From: Bombyx mori
Taxonomy: Eukaryota; Arthropoda; Insecta; Lepidoptera; Bombycidae
Reading direction: 5' to 3'
DNA length: 64,000 nt
Assembly: GCF_030269925.1 (NCBI RefSeq)
Contig: NC_085124.1
Coordinates: 15,872,001 to 15,936,000, forward strand
The notes under the pieces are model-generated. The model did not search any database, was not told the origin of the DNA, and saw only the letters and a list, made by a program, of their open reading frames with translations. The translations under genes and the position numbers were made by a program. Positions within the stretch are counted from its first letter, which is position 1. Each line of letters begins with the position of its first letter. Of this stretch, positions 46,797-57,042 are shown in pieces.

Positions 46797-49157
46797 ATGG
46801 CACATGTAGAAAAGTTATTACCCCAGGAGGGTACCTCCCGCTCCGCGGGGGGAGAATCCCTCCGTGCGGTCGAGCGATCGGCCGCACGCTGCCCCACCGT
46901 TTCTGGGGGGGGCAAACATTGCCACGACGAAGGGGGCGACAGCACGGGTCGCGTAAGGGACAGGGTCCCCACCGTGCGCCTCGAGCGCTGCGAGAGCCTT
47001 ATCTCGCTCTACTCGGCGCGGAGCTCCGCGAGGGGCGACGCGTCTAGTGGGCGGGAGACGCCAGCGCTGTTTGTGGACAGCACCCGACAGCGGACACGGC
47101 GGAAGCGGAAGTCGGCTCGACAGCCGGCGTCCTCCGCTCCGTCCGACTCGTCGGAAGGAGAGCCTGCCAGCGCCAAGTACATGGCGTTGGCGGAAGGGCC
47201 GGCGGCTGCTTCGGCGCCGCCCGCCATTGACTTTGACAAGCCGTCGTCTCGCGGACTGGACGCTGCCTCTTCGGCGCAGTCCAGGGCCGCCTGCCGTGAG
47301 GCAAAAAATAAAAATAGAAAACTAGAAGAGATCGAGCGCCTACAGCGATCCCTAACGCTGGTGGGTCCCTCTGACCCCCTCCGATCGTGTAAAATCGTTG
47401 GAAAAATAGTTGAGACCATCGCGGCCAAGTCGACTGCAGGCCTCAAGGGCTCAGAAGTGTCGGCCATGAAATCTGCGGCCGCCACACTTGAGGAAAGGCT
47501 GCAGGACGTCGTGGACCGCACCACGACGACGGAGACGGCGGGCTTGCGGCAGGAAGTGGCTCTGCTGCACACCCGCCTCGAACAAGTATCGGCCGAGAAT
47601 GGCCTGCTTCGGGCGGAGAACGGTCAGCTCCGCGTCGACATGGCCGAGCTGCGAACAATGGTTGCCGATCTCATCGAGCGGCAACGCGGCTCCGCCCCTG
47701 TCCCTCCTCCGCCCGAAGCAGAAGGCCTCACTGAGGTCGAGGAGCTGAGGCGGCAGCTCCTTATACAGGAGGCGCGCAGCTCCAAAGTGGAGCGGGCGAG
47801 ACCGCCCCTCGCCCATGAGGTGAAAGGCAGCGCGCCTGTGCCCGCACCTCGTAGAACAGTGGTCGCTAAAACTTATAGCGGCCCCAAACAGACAGCCACA
47901 CCTGCGAGGATTCCCGCCGCGACTGTCTCGCGGTCAGCAGCTTCGGGGGCAACAAGATCTGCCCCCCCAAAGAAACCGGCATCCGCTCCTGCTCCGCCCC
48001 AGCCTGCGAAGGCAGGGCCCGCCAGGAGCCGGACAAAGAAGAAGGGAGGCGTCAACGCCGCCAAACCGGCACCGACTCCCCAGCCCCGCCCGCTGCCCCC
48101 GGCCCCGGCCAATATGGAAGAGGCCTGGACAACGGTGGTGCGGCGCGGGCCCAAAAAGGTGGCGGCGCCTCTTGCGCCGCGCCCCAAGCCCGCCCCTGCG
48201 GCCGCCGCTCCCCGTCAAGAGGGTCGAGCGGAGCCGAGGGGCCGAAACGGACGAAGGAGGCCGCGCGCCCCGCGGTCGGCTGCAGTGGTAGTGGAGCTGC
48301 TGCCCGCCGGCAAAGAAAAGGGCATCACCTACCACGAGGTGATGACCCAGGCGCGCGGCGGCGTGAATGTGGACGCCCTCGGCGTGGAGGGGGGCATCAA
48401 GGTCCGGCAGACGGCCAACGGGGCCCGTCTCATAGAGTGCCCCGGCCCGAACACCAACGCCGCGGCCGAAAAATTGGCGGCCCGGCTGAGGGAGATCCTG
48501 CCGGACCCCGAGGTGGTGCGCATCGCGCGGCCCGTGAAGATGGGTGAAGTCAAAATCACGGGCCTCGACGAGTGCGCCACGAAGGAGGAGGTTGCCGCGG
48601 CCATCGCGTCGCAGGGCAACTGCGCCCTCGCCGACGTCAAAGTCGGGGAGCTCCGGGAAACATATTCTGGTACCCGGACGGCGTGGGCGCGTTGCCCGAT
48701 TGCAACGGCGACCCTCCTGGCCACCCCTCCACAGGGGCGGCCTTCCGACAGCCCAGGAAGGCTGCGCGTGGGCTGGGTAGTGGCCCACGTGCAGCTGCAG
48801 GATGCCAGGCCGTGGCGCTGTCTTCGGTGCTTCGGCACCGGCCACGGCCTCGCCAAGTGCCCCTCGACCGTGGACCGCAGCGGCTTGTGTTTCCGCTGCG
48901 GCCAACCGGGGCACAAGGCAGCCTCCTGCACCACAGCCGCGCCGCACTGCGTCTTGTGCGACGCGGCCAAAAGGAAGGCCGACCACCGGGCCGGGGGCCC
49001 GGCGTGTAAATCTGCCCCCTCCTCTACAAAAACGAGGAGGGGCGGAAAGAAAAAGAAGCCGGCTGCAACAAGGGCAGCCGGCGAGTCAGTTCCCGCCGCG
49101 GCTGTTGTCGAGCCGCAGGGCGGGACAGACGAGGGAGCGATGGACGTAGCCCCGTAA
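46797..49157 (+). CDS. ORF1: SART-A ORF1, gag-like RNA-binding protein
   Basis: 786 residues, ATG at 46797 (MAHVEKLLPQEGTS), TAA at 49155-49157. Basic RTRRKRKSARQP segment, coiled coil (ALLHTRLEQVSAENGLLRAE), Pro/Ala linker with a sequence unlike E7 and E8, conserved gag domain and three zinc knuckles, Lys-rich tail. The copy-specific linker contrasts with near identity on both sides. The hairpin 46753-46771 precedes the start. Confidence 0.93.
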   Translation: MAHVEKLLPQEGTSRSAGGESLRAVERSAARCPTVSGGGKHCHDEGGDSTGRVRDRVPTVRLERCESLISLYSARSSARGDASSGRETPALFVDSTRQRTRRKRKSARQPASSAPSDSSEGEPASAKYMALAEGPAAASAPPAIDFDKPSSRGLDAASSAQSRAACREAKNKNRKLEEIERLQRSLTLVGPSDPLRSCKIVGKIVETIAAKSTAGLKGSEVSAMKSAAATLEERLQDVVDRTTTTETAGLRQEVALLHTRLEQVSAENGLLRAENGQLRVDMAELRTMVADLIERQRGSAPVPPPPEAEGLTEVEELRRQLLIQEARSSKVERARPPLAHEVKGSAPVPAPRRTVVAKTYSGPKQTATPARIPAATVSRSAASGATRSAPPKKPASAPAPPQPAKAGPARSRTKKKGGVNAAKPAPTPQPRPLPPAPANMEEAWTTVVRRGPKKVAAPLAPRPKPAPAAAAPRQEGRAEPRGRNGRRRPRAPRSAAVVVELLPAGKEKGITYHEVMTQARGGVNVDALGVEGGIKVRQTANGARLIECPGPNTNAAAEKLAARLREILPDPEVVRIARPVKMGEVKITGLDECATKEEVAAAIASQGNCALADVKVGELRETYSGTRTAWARCPIATATLLATPPQGRPSDSPGRLRVGWVVAHVQLQDARPWRCLRCFGTGHGLAKCPSTVDRSGLCFRCGQPGHKAASCTTAAPHCVLCDAAKRKADHRAGGPACKSAPSSTKTRRGGKKKKPAATRAAGESVPAAAVVEPQGGTDEGAMDVAP

Positions 49158-52100
49158 TGGGTTGCGTCCATCGCTTCCTCCAAAGTAATTTGAACCACTC
49201 CGCCAGGGCACAGGATCTCCTCGTCCACACCATGGCGGAGTGGTCAATCGACGTCGCTGTCGCCGCGGAGCCGTACTTCGTCCCCACCGACCAGGACTGC
49301 TGGATCGGGGACGTCGACGGCTCCGTGGCCATCGTACTTAGACAGTCCGCGGCGTTACCCCCCTTGGATATGGTGGCCAGGGGACCCGGGTACGTCGCGG
49401 CTAGGATCGACGGGACCGTCGTGATCGGGGCGTACTTTTCTCCGAACAGGAGCCTCGCCGAGTTCGAGCGGTTTCTGGGCGGGCTCGAGGTGCTCTTGCA
49501 CCGCTTCGGGTCCCGCCCTGTCATCGTCGCGGGGGACCTCAATGCCAAGTGTATGGCTTGGGGCTCCCCCCGCACGGATTCGCGAGGCGAGGCTCTTTCG
49601 GAGTGGGCGATCGCGACCGGCCTCTGTCTTCTAAACAGAGGTACGGTCGCGACTTGCGTGCGGTGGAACGGGGAATCTCACGTGGACGTTACGTTCGCGT
49701 CCCCGTCCGCCGTGCGCCGCACCCGCGGCTGGCGCGTACTCGAGGGGGCGGAGACGCTCTCGGACCACAGATACGTCCGATTCGAGCTCTCTGCCTCCTC
49801 CTTGTCGTCGTCAGCCGCGGGCGCCCGCGGCGAGGAGGAGCTCCCGCAAGGTGCGCCCCGTTCGTTCCCCAGGTGGGCCTTGAAACGGATGAACAAGGAG
49901 TTGCTGATGGAGGCGGCCGCTGTTGCTGCGTGGGCGCCAAAACCCGCGCGGCTCGCGGACGTGGATGCGGAGGTCGACTGGTTCCGGGGCACCATGGCAA
50001 ACATTTGTGATGCCGCCATGCCCCGGGTCGGCCCCCGAGCACCACGTGGGGGTGCGTTCTGGTGGTCGCCCGAGATCGCGAGACTCCGTGAGGAGTGCGT
50101 GAGGGCGCGCCGCCGGAGCGCACGCCACCGCCGCCGCCGTCGTCGCGACGCTACGTTCGCGGAGACGGCGGCCCGGCTGCACGCTGACTGTCGTCAAAAA
50201 CAGACGGCGCTGCAGCTGGCCATCGGCGAGGCCAAGAAGCAGAGCATGAAGACTCTCCTGGAGTCGCTCGACGAAGATCCCTGGGGGCGCCCATACAAGA
50301 TGGTTCGCAGAAAACTGCAGCCGTGGGCGCTCCCGGTGACCGAGCGGCTCCAGCCTCGGCAGCTGCGGGAGATAGTTTCCGCGCTTTTCCCGCCGGCAGC
50401 GGGGGGGGACTTTGAGCCCCCCCAGATGGACGCCACGTGGGGCACACCTCCACGTCGCCCCAGCGTTCCCGCTGCCGAGGAGCCCCCTCCCCCTATTACG
50501 GGGGCGGAGATCCATGCGGCCGTGTCCAAAATGAGAGCGAAGGACACGGCCCCCGGCCCTGACGGCGTTCACGGCCGGGTCTGGAGCTTGGCCTTCGAGG
50601 CCCTAGGGGACCGGCTCGGGGGGCTTTTCGAAGCGTGCCTCGAGTCGGGACGGTTCCCGTCGAAATGGAAGACGGGCAGACTGGTCCTTCTGCGGAAGGA
50701 CGGGCGCCCCGCGGACTCACCCGCGGGCTATCGCCCCATCGTGTTGCTGGACGAAGCGGGCAAGATGCTCGAGAGAATCGTCGCGGCCCGCATCGTCCGG
50801 CACCTGACCGAGACGGGTCCCGATCTTTCGGCGGAGCAATACGGCTTCAGAGAGGGCCGCTCGACTATCGACGCAATTCTGCGCGTGCGGGCCCTCTCCG
50901 ACGAAGCCGTATCCCGGGGCGGGGTGGCGATGGCGTTATCCTTAGATGTAAGGAACGCCTTCAACACCCTGCCCTGGTCGGTGATCGCGGGGGCGCTGGA
51001 GTATCACGGCGTCCCCGCATACCTCCGCCGACTGATCGGCTCCTACCTCGAGGGCAGGTCGATCCAGTGCATCGGACACGGTGGGGCGATGTACCGCTTC
51101 CCCGTCGAGCGCGGTGTTCCGCAGGGGTCCGTCCTGGGCCCCCTGCTGTGGAACATCGGCTACGACTGGGTCCTGCGGGGCGTCATTCGGGGACCCCTCC
51201 CCGGGCTCAGCGTAATTTGTTACGCTGACGACACGTTGATCGTAGCTCCGGGGAGGGACTACCGGGAGTCTGCCCGTCTGGCGTGCGCAGGCGTGGCACA
51301 CGTCGTCACCAGGATCCGACGGTTGGGGCTCGAGGTGGCGCTCGACAAAACCCAGGCCCTGATGTTTCACGGGCCGGGACGAGCGCCGCCTCTGGGTGCC
51401 CACCTCGTGATCGGAGGCGTCCGCGTCGGGGTCGGGGTGACCGGTCTTCGGTACCTCGGCCTCGAACTGGATGGTCGGTGGAACTTCCGCGCTCACTTTG
51501 AGAAGTTGGGCCCTCGACTGATGGCGACGGCCGGCTCTCTGAGCCGGCTGCTTCCAAACGTCGGGGGTCCCGATCAGGTGGCGCGCCGCCTCTACATGGG
51601 GGTGGTGCGGTCGATGGCACTATACGGGGCTCCCGTATGGTGCCACGCCCTGACCCGCGAGAACGTCGCGGCGCTGCGACGTCCGCAGCGCGCGATCGCG
51701 GTCAGGGCGATCCGAGGATACCGCACCGTCTCCTTCGAGGCGGCGTGCTTGCTCGCCGGGGCGCCACCCTGGGACCTGGAGGCGGAGGCGCTCGCTGCCG
51801 ATTACCGGTGGCGTAGCGACCTCCGCTCTAGGGGGGAAGGGCGCCCCAGCGAAGGTGTAGTTCGAGCGCGGAGGCTCCACTCTCGGCGGTCCGTGCTGGA
51901 GGCGTGGTCTCGCCGCTTGGCGGACCCGTCGGCCGGCCTCCGAACCGTCGAGGCGGTCCGCCCGGTTCTCGCGGACTGGGTGGGCCGCGACCGCGGATGC
52001 CTCACCTTCCGGCTAACGCAGATGCTTACCGGCCATGGTTGTTTCGGCCGGTACTTGCACAAGATAGCCGGAAGGGAACCGACGGCGCAGTGCCACCACT

Positions 52101-52402
52101 GCGCGGACCGCGACGAGGAAGACACAGCGGAACACACGCTGGCGCGTTGCTCTGGATTCGACGAGCAACGCGCCGCCCTCGTCGCGGTCATTGGAGAGGA
52201 CCTCTCGCTGCCGCGCGTCGTGGCTACGATGCTCGGCAGCGACGCGTCCTGGAAGGCGATGCTCGACTTCTGCGAGTCCACCATCTCGCAGAAGGAGGCG
52301 GCGGAGCGAGAGAGGGAGAGCTCTTCCCTTTCCGCACCGATCCGTCGCCGTCGAGCCGGGGGCCGGAGGCGGGAATACGCCCGTACGTCCCGGCCCCTGT
52401 AG
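49157..52402 (+). CDS. ORF2: SART-A ORF2, endonuclease/reverse transcriptase
   Basis: 1081 residues, one serine fewer than E7 and E8 in the SSLSSSSAAG run after the endonuclease. All catalytic motifs are present (LQSN, AEPYF, GDLNAK, LSDHR, LSLDVRNAFNTLPW, GVPQGSVLGPLLWN, CYADDT) and the C-terminal CHHC...H...C. Some endonuclease-region changes (EVLLHRFGSR, KCMAWGSPRTDSRG) mark it and E17 as one sub-lineage. Apparently intact. Confidence 0.95.
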   Translation: MGCVHRFLQSNLNHSARAQDLLVHTMAEWSIDVAVAAEPYFVPTDQDCWIGDVDGSVAIVLRQSAALPPLDMVARGPGYVAARIDGTVVIGAYFSPNRSLAEFERFLGGLEVLLHRFGSRPVIVAGDLNAKCMAWGSPRTDSRGEALSEWAIATGLCLLNRGTVATCVRWNGESHVDVTFASPSAVRRTRGWRVLEGAETLSDHRYVRFELSASSLSSSAAGARGEEELPQGAPRSFPRWALKRMNKELLMEAAAVAAWAPKPARLADVDAEVDWFRGTMANICDAAMPRVGPRAPRGGAFWWSPEIARLREECVRARRRSARHRRRRRRDATFAETAARLHADCRQKQTALQLAIGEAKKQSMKTLLESLDEDPWGRPYKMVRRKLQPWALPVTERLQPRQLREIVSALFPPAAGGDFEPPQMDATWGTPPRRPSVPAAEEPPPPITGAEIHAAVSKMRAKDTAPGPDGVHGRVWSLAFEALGDRLGGLFEACLESGRFPSKWKTGRLVLLRKDGRPADSPAGYRPIVLLDEAGKMLERIVAARIVRHLTETGPDLSAEQYGFREGRSTIDAILRVRALSDEAVSRGGVAMALSLDVRNAFNTLPWSVIAGALEYHGVPAYLRRLIGSYLEGRSIQCIGHGGAMYRFPVERGVPQGSVLGPLLWNIGYDWVLRGVIRGPLPGLSVICYADDTLIVAPGRDYRESARLACAGVAHVVTRIRRLGLEVALDKTQALMFHGPGRAPPLGAHLVIGGVRVGVGVTGLRYLGLELDGRWNFRAHFEKLGPRLMATAGSLSRLLPNVGGPDQVARRLYMGVVRSMALYGAPVWCHALTRENVAALRRPQRAIAVRAIRGYRTVSFEAACLLAGAPPWDLEAEALAADYRWRSDLRSRGEGRPSEGVVRARRLHSRRSVLEAWSRRLADPSAGLRTVEAVRPVLADWVGRDRGCLTFRLTQMLTGHGCFGRYLHKIAGREPTAQCHHCADRDEEDTAEHTLARCSGFDEQRAALVAVIGEDLSLPRVVATMLGSDASWKAMLDFCESTISQKEAAERERESSSLSAPIRRRRAGGRRREYARTSRPL

Positions 52403-52932
52403 GTGGCGGCCTCCCCCCGGTGAAGGTCAAGGGGCGACCTGAGGGGGTGAGGCCGCGCGGCGCGCTACCAGCACTCTAGCGCGCTGCCGTGGAGTGATTA
52501 GAGCGACCGGTCGACGGTGTATCGCGTCCCGACCCGGCAGGCTGGTTCTGGTCCAGCGGGGTATTCCGGGACACCAGCGGCACCGTCTGGGCGGCCCGAC
52601 GGGCTGCCGTACCGAGACGGCCGACGTTTCAGAGCCTTCGATTCGCCTCGAAGGCTCCGTCGGCTGGGCGTCCTTGGGGTGAGCCGCGCCGTCTGGTTGT
52701 AGTGTTGACCGCGGTAGCCCCCCTACCTCATCCGGGTTTTGACCTCGGAGGGGATCGGACGTCGGGTGTAAGAGTGCAGAGGAGTCGTTTAGTGGGTGGG
52801 CTCTAAAATCCTTGGGCCCGCGGTCTGCTCACAACACCATGCAGATCGTTGAGTCTCACATACCCCGCGCGCCCCTTTTGCGCGGGGACCTCGTAGGAGG
52901 TTCGGCCCTCTACCCGAAAAAAAAAAAAAAAA

Positions 52933-52947
52933 GGTTAGGTTAGGTTT
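52933..52947 (+). repeat. telomeric repeats between E14 and E15
   Basis: GGTTAGGTTAGGTT plus an extra T, identical to the junction before E16 (54140-54154). Confidence 0.92.
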
Positions 52948-53592
52948 GGGGCGCCACCCTGGGACCTGGAGGCGGAGGCGCTCGCTGCCGATTACCGGTG
53001 GCGTAGCGACCTCCGCTCTAGGGGGGAAGGGCGCCCCAGCGAAGGTGTAGTTCGAGCGCGGAGGCTCCACTCTCGGCGGTCCGTGCTGGAGGCGTGGTCT
53101 CGCCGCTTGGCGGACCCGTCGGCCGGCCTCCGAACCGTCGAGGCGGTCCGCCCGGTTCTCGCGGACTGGGTGGGCCGCGACCGCGGATGCCTCACCTTCC
53201 GGCTAACGCAGATGCTTACCGGCCATGGTTGTTTCGGCCGGTACTTGCACAAGATAGCCGGAAGGGAACCGACGGCGCAGTGCCACCACTGCGCGGACCG
53301 CGACGAGGAAGACACAGCGGAACACACGCTGGCGCGTTGCTCTGGATTCGACGAGCAACGCGCCGCCCTCGTCGCGGTCATTGGAGAGGACCTCTCGCTG
53401 CCGCGCGTCGTGGCTACGATGCTCGGCAGCGACGCGTCCTGGAAGGCGATGCTCGACTTCTGCGAGTCCACCATCTCGCAGAAGGAGGCGGCGGAGCGAG
53501 AGAGGGAGAGCTCTTCCCTTTCCGCACCGATCCGTCGCCGTCGAGCCGGGGGCCGGAGGCGGGAATACGCCCGTACGTCCCGGCCCCTGTAG
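52948..53592 (+). pseudogene. ORF2: SART-A ORF2 C-terminal fragment
   Basis: 214 sense codons from GAPPWDLEAEALAADYRW to TAG at 53590-53592. No catalytic motif; C-terminal zinc motif present. Appears identical to the same part of E14 and E16. Confidence 0.92.
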
Positions 53593-54106
53593 GTGGCGGC
53601 CTCCCCCCGGTGAAGGTCAAGGGGCGACCTGAGGGGGTGAGGCCGCGCGGCGCGCTACCAGCACTCTAGCGCGCTGCCGTGGAGTGATTAGAGCGACCGG
53701 TCGACGGTGTATCGCGTCCCGACCCGGCAGGCTGGTTCTGGTCCAGCGGGGTATTCCGGGACACCAGCGGCACCGTCTGGGCGGCCCGACGGGCTGCCGT
53801 ACCGAGACGGCCGACGTTTCAGAGCCTTCGATTCGCCTCGAAGGCTCCGTCGGCTGGGCGTCCTTGGGGTGAGCCGCGCCGTCTGGTTGTAGTGTTGACC
53901 GCGGTAGCCCCCCTACCTCATCCGGGTTTTGACCTCGGAGGGGATCGGACGTCGGGTGTAAGAGTGCAGAGGAGTCGTTTAGTGGGTGGGCTCTAAAATC
54001 CTTGGGCCCGCGGTCTGCTCACAACACCATGCAGATCGTTGAGTCTCACATACCCCGCGCGCCCCTTTTGCGCGGGGACCTCGTAGGAGGTTCGGCCCTC
54101 TACCCG

Positions 54107-54139
<33 letters not shown>
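52948..54139 (+). mobile_element. E15: 5'-truncated SART-A copy, first of a tandem pair
   Basis: Starts GGGGCGCCACCCTGGG in ORF2, has a 514-nt 3' UTR (53593-54106) and poly(A) of 33 (54107-54139). It has the same breakpoint and the same extra T as E16, so the two are copies of one event. The 3' UTR has GATTAGAGC and GGGTTTTGACC as in E14 and E17. Confidence 0.94.
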
Positions 54140-54141
<2 letters not shown>

Positions 54142-54154
54142 TTAGGTTAGGTTT
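54140..54154 (+). repeat. telomeric repeats between E15 and E16
   Basis: GGTTAGGTTAGGTT plus an extra T, as at 52933-52947. Confidence 0.92.
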
Positions 54155-54799
54155 GGGGCGCCACCCTGGGACCTGGAGGCGGAGGCGCTCGCTGCCGATT
54201 ACCGGTGGCGTAGCGACCTCCGCTCTAGGGGGGAAGGGCGCCCCAGCGAAGGTGTAGTTCGAGCGCGGAGGCTCCACTCTCGGCGGTCCGTGCTGGAGGC
54301 GTGGTCTCGCCGCTTGGCGGACCCGTCGGCCGGCCTCCGAACCGTCGAGGCGGTCCGCCCGGTTCTCGCGGACTGGGTGGGCCGCGACCGCGGATGCCTC
54401 ACCTTCCGGCTAACGCAGATGCTTACCGGCCATGGTTGTTTCGGCCGGTACTTGCACAAGATAGCCGGAAGGGAACCGACGGCGCAGTGCCACCACTGCG
54501 CGGACCGCGACGAGGAAGACACAGCGGAACACACGCTGGCGCGTTGCTCTGGATTCGACGAGCAACGCGCCGCCCTCGTCGCGGTCATTGGAGAGGACCT
54601 CTCGCTGCCGCGCGTCGTGGCTACGATGCTCGGCAGCGACGCGTCCTGGAAGGCGATGCTCGACTTCTGCGAGTCCACCATCTCGCAGAAGGAGGCGGCG
54701 GAGCGAGAGAGGGAGAGCTCTTCCCTTTCCGCACCGATCCGTCGCCGTCGAGCCGGGGGCCGGAGGCGGGAATACGCCCGTACGTCCCGGCCCCTGTAG
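54155..54799 (+). pseudogene. ORF2: SART-A ORF2 C-terminal fragment
   Basis: 214 sense codons to TAG at 54797-54799, a duplicate of the E15 fragment. C-terminal zinc motif only, not functional alone. Confidence 0.92.
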
Positions 54800-55331
54800 G
54801 TGGCGGCCTCCCCCCGGTGAAGGTCAAGGGGCGACCTGAGGGGGTGAGGCCGCGCGGCGCGCTACCAGCACTCTAGCGCGCTGCCGTGGAGTGAATAGAG
54901 CGACCGGTCGACGGTGTATCGCGTCCCGACCCGGCAGGCTGGTTCTGGTCCAGCGGGGTATTCCGGGACACCAGCGGCACCGTCTGGGCGGCCCGACGGG
55001 CTGCCGTACCGAGACGGCCGACGTTTCAGAGCCTTCGATTCGCCTCGAAGGCTCCGTCGGCTGGGCGTCCTTGGGGTGAGCCGCGCCGTCTGGTTGTAGT
55101 GTTGACCGCGGTAGCCCCCCTACCTCATCCGGGTTCTGACCTCGGAGGGGATCGGACGTCGGGTGTAAGAGTGCAGAGGAGTCGTTTAGTGGGTGGGCTC
55201 TAAAATCCTTGGGCCCGCGGTCTGCTCACAACACCATGCAGATCGTTGAGTCTCACATACCCCGCGCGCCCCTTTTGCGCGGGGACCTCGTAGGAGGTTC
55301 GGCCCTCTACCCGAAAAAAAAAAAAAAAAAA
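54155..55331 (+). mobile_element. E16: 5'-truncated SART-A copy, second of a tandem pair
   Basis: Same start as E15, poly(A) of 18 (55314-55331). The coding part matches E15. The 3' UTR switches to GAATAGAGC and GGGTTCTGACC, the variants seen in E8 and E12, so this copy looks mosaic. Confidence 0.94.
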
Positions 55332-55345
55332 GGTTAGGTTAGGTT
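55332..55345 (+). repeat. telomeric repeats between E16 and E17
   Basis: GGTTAGGTTAGGTT. Confidence 0.95.
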
Positions 55346-55347
55346 CG

Positions 55348-57042
55348 GCCATGAAATCTGCGGCCGCCACACTTGAGGAAAGGCTGCAGGACGTCGTGGA
55401 CCGCACCACGACGACGGAGACGGCGGGCTTGCGGCAGGAAGTGGCTCTGCTGCACACCCGCCTCGAACAAGTATCGGCCGAGAATGGCCTGCTTCGGGCG
55501 GAGAACGGTCAGCTCCGCGTCGACATGGCCGAGCTGCGAACAATGGTTGCCGATCTCATCGAGCGGCAACGCGGCTCCGCCCCTGTCCCTCCTCCGCCCG
55601 AAGCAGAAGGCCTCACTGAGGTCGAGGAGCTGAGGCGGCAGCTCCTTATACAGGAGGCGCGCAGCTCCAAAGTGGAGCGGGCGAGACCGCCCCTCGCCCA
55701 TGAGGTGAAAGGCAGCGCGCCTGTGCCCGCACCTCGTAGAACAGTGGTCGCTAAAACTTATAGCGGCCCCAAACAGACAGCCACACCTGCGAGGATTCCC
55801 GCCGCGACTGTCTCGCGGTCAGCAGCTTCGGGGGCAACAAGATCTGCCCCCCCAAAGAAACCGGCATCCGCTCCTGCTCCGCCCCAGCCTGCGAAGGCAG
55901 GGCCCGCCAGGAGCCGGACAAAGAAGAAGGGAGGCGTCAACGCCGCCAAACCGGCACCGACTCCCCAGCCCCGCCCGCTGCCCCCGGCCCCGGCCAATAT
56001 GGAAGAGGCCTGGACAACGGTGGTGCGGCGCGGGCCCAAAAAGGTGGCGGCGCCTCTTGCGCCGCGCCCCAAGCCCGCCCCTGCGGCCGCCGCTCCCCGT
56101 CAAGAGGGTCGAGCGGAGCCGAGGGGCCGAAACGGACGAAGGAGGCCGCGCGCCCCGCGGTCGGCTGCAGTGGTAGTGGAGCTGCTGCCCGCCGGCAAAG
56201 AAAAGGGCATCACCTACCACGAGGTGATGACCCAGGCGCGCGGCGGCGTGAATGTGGACGCCCTCGGCGTGGAGGGGGGCATCAAGGTCCGGCAGACGGC
56301 CAACGGGGCCCGTCTCATAGAGTGCCCCGGCCCGAACACCAACGCCGCGGCCGAAAAATTGGCGGCCCGGCTGAGGGAGATCCTGCCGAACCCCGAGGTG
56401 GTGCGCATCGCGCGGCCCGTGAAGATGGGTGAAGTCAAAATCACGGGCCTCGACGAGTGCGCCACGAAGGAGGAGGTTGCCGCGGCCATCGCGTCGCAGG
56501 GCAACTGCGCCCTCGCCGACGTCAAAGTCGGGGAGCTCCGGGAAACATATTCTGGTACCCGGACGGCGTGGGCGCGTTGCCCGATTGCAACGGCGACCCT
56601 CCTGGCCACCCCTCCACAGGGGCGGCCTTCCGACAGCCCAGGAAGGCTGCGCGTGGGCTGGGTAGTGGCCCACGTGCAGCTGCAGGATGCCAGGCCGTGG
56701 CGCTGTCTTCGGTGCTTCGGCACCGGCCACGGCCTCGCCAAGTGCCCCTCGACCGTGGACCGCAGCGGCTTGTGTTTCCGCTGCGGCCAACCGGGGCACA
56801 AGGCAGCCTCCTGCACCACAGCCGCGCCGCACTGCGTCTTGTGCGACGCGGCCAAAAGGAAGGCCGACCACCGGGCCGGGGGCCCGGCGTGTAAATCTGC
56901 CCCCTCCTCTACAAAAACGAGGAGGGGCGGAAAGAAAAAGAAGCCGGCTGCAACAAGGGCAGCCGGCGAGTCAGTTCCCGCCGCGGCTGTTGTCGAGCCG
57001 CAGGGCGGGACAGACGAGGGAGCGATGGACGTAGCCCCGTAA
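55348..57042 (+). pseudogene. ORF1: SART-A ORF1 fragment (C-terminal 564 codons)
   Basis: Open from the truncation point to TAA at 57040-57042. The N-terminal head and basic segment are lost; the coiled coil, linker, gag domain and three zinc knuckles remain. A native internal Met (MKSAAATLEER at 55351) could in principle start a shortened gag, but no promoter or 5' UTR is left. One change from E14: ILPNPEVV for ILPDPEVV. Confidence 0.9.

Larger units (their letters stand above)
45957..52932 (+). mobile_element. E14: full-length SART-A retrotransposon
   Basis: Starts CCCGAGGGACCTGGG, which I take as the true SART-A 5' end. 5' UTR 45957-46796, ORF1, UAAUG, ORF2, 514-nt 3' UTR (52403-52916), poly(A) of 16 (52917-52932). 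It is the likely parent or sister of E15, E16 and E17, which are nearly identical to its 3' portions. Confidence 0.95.
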
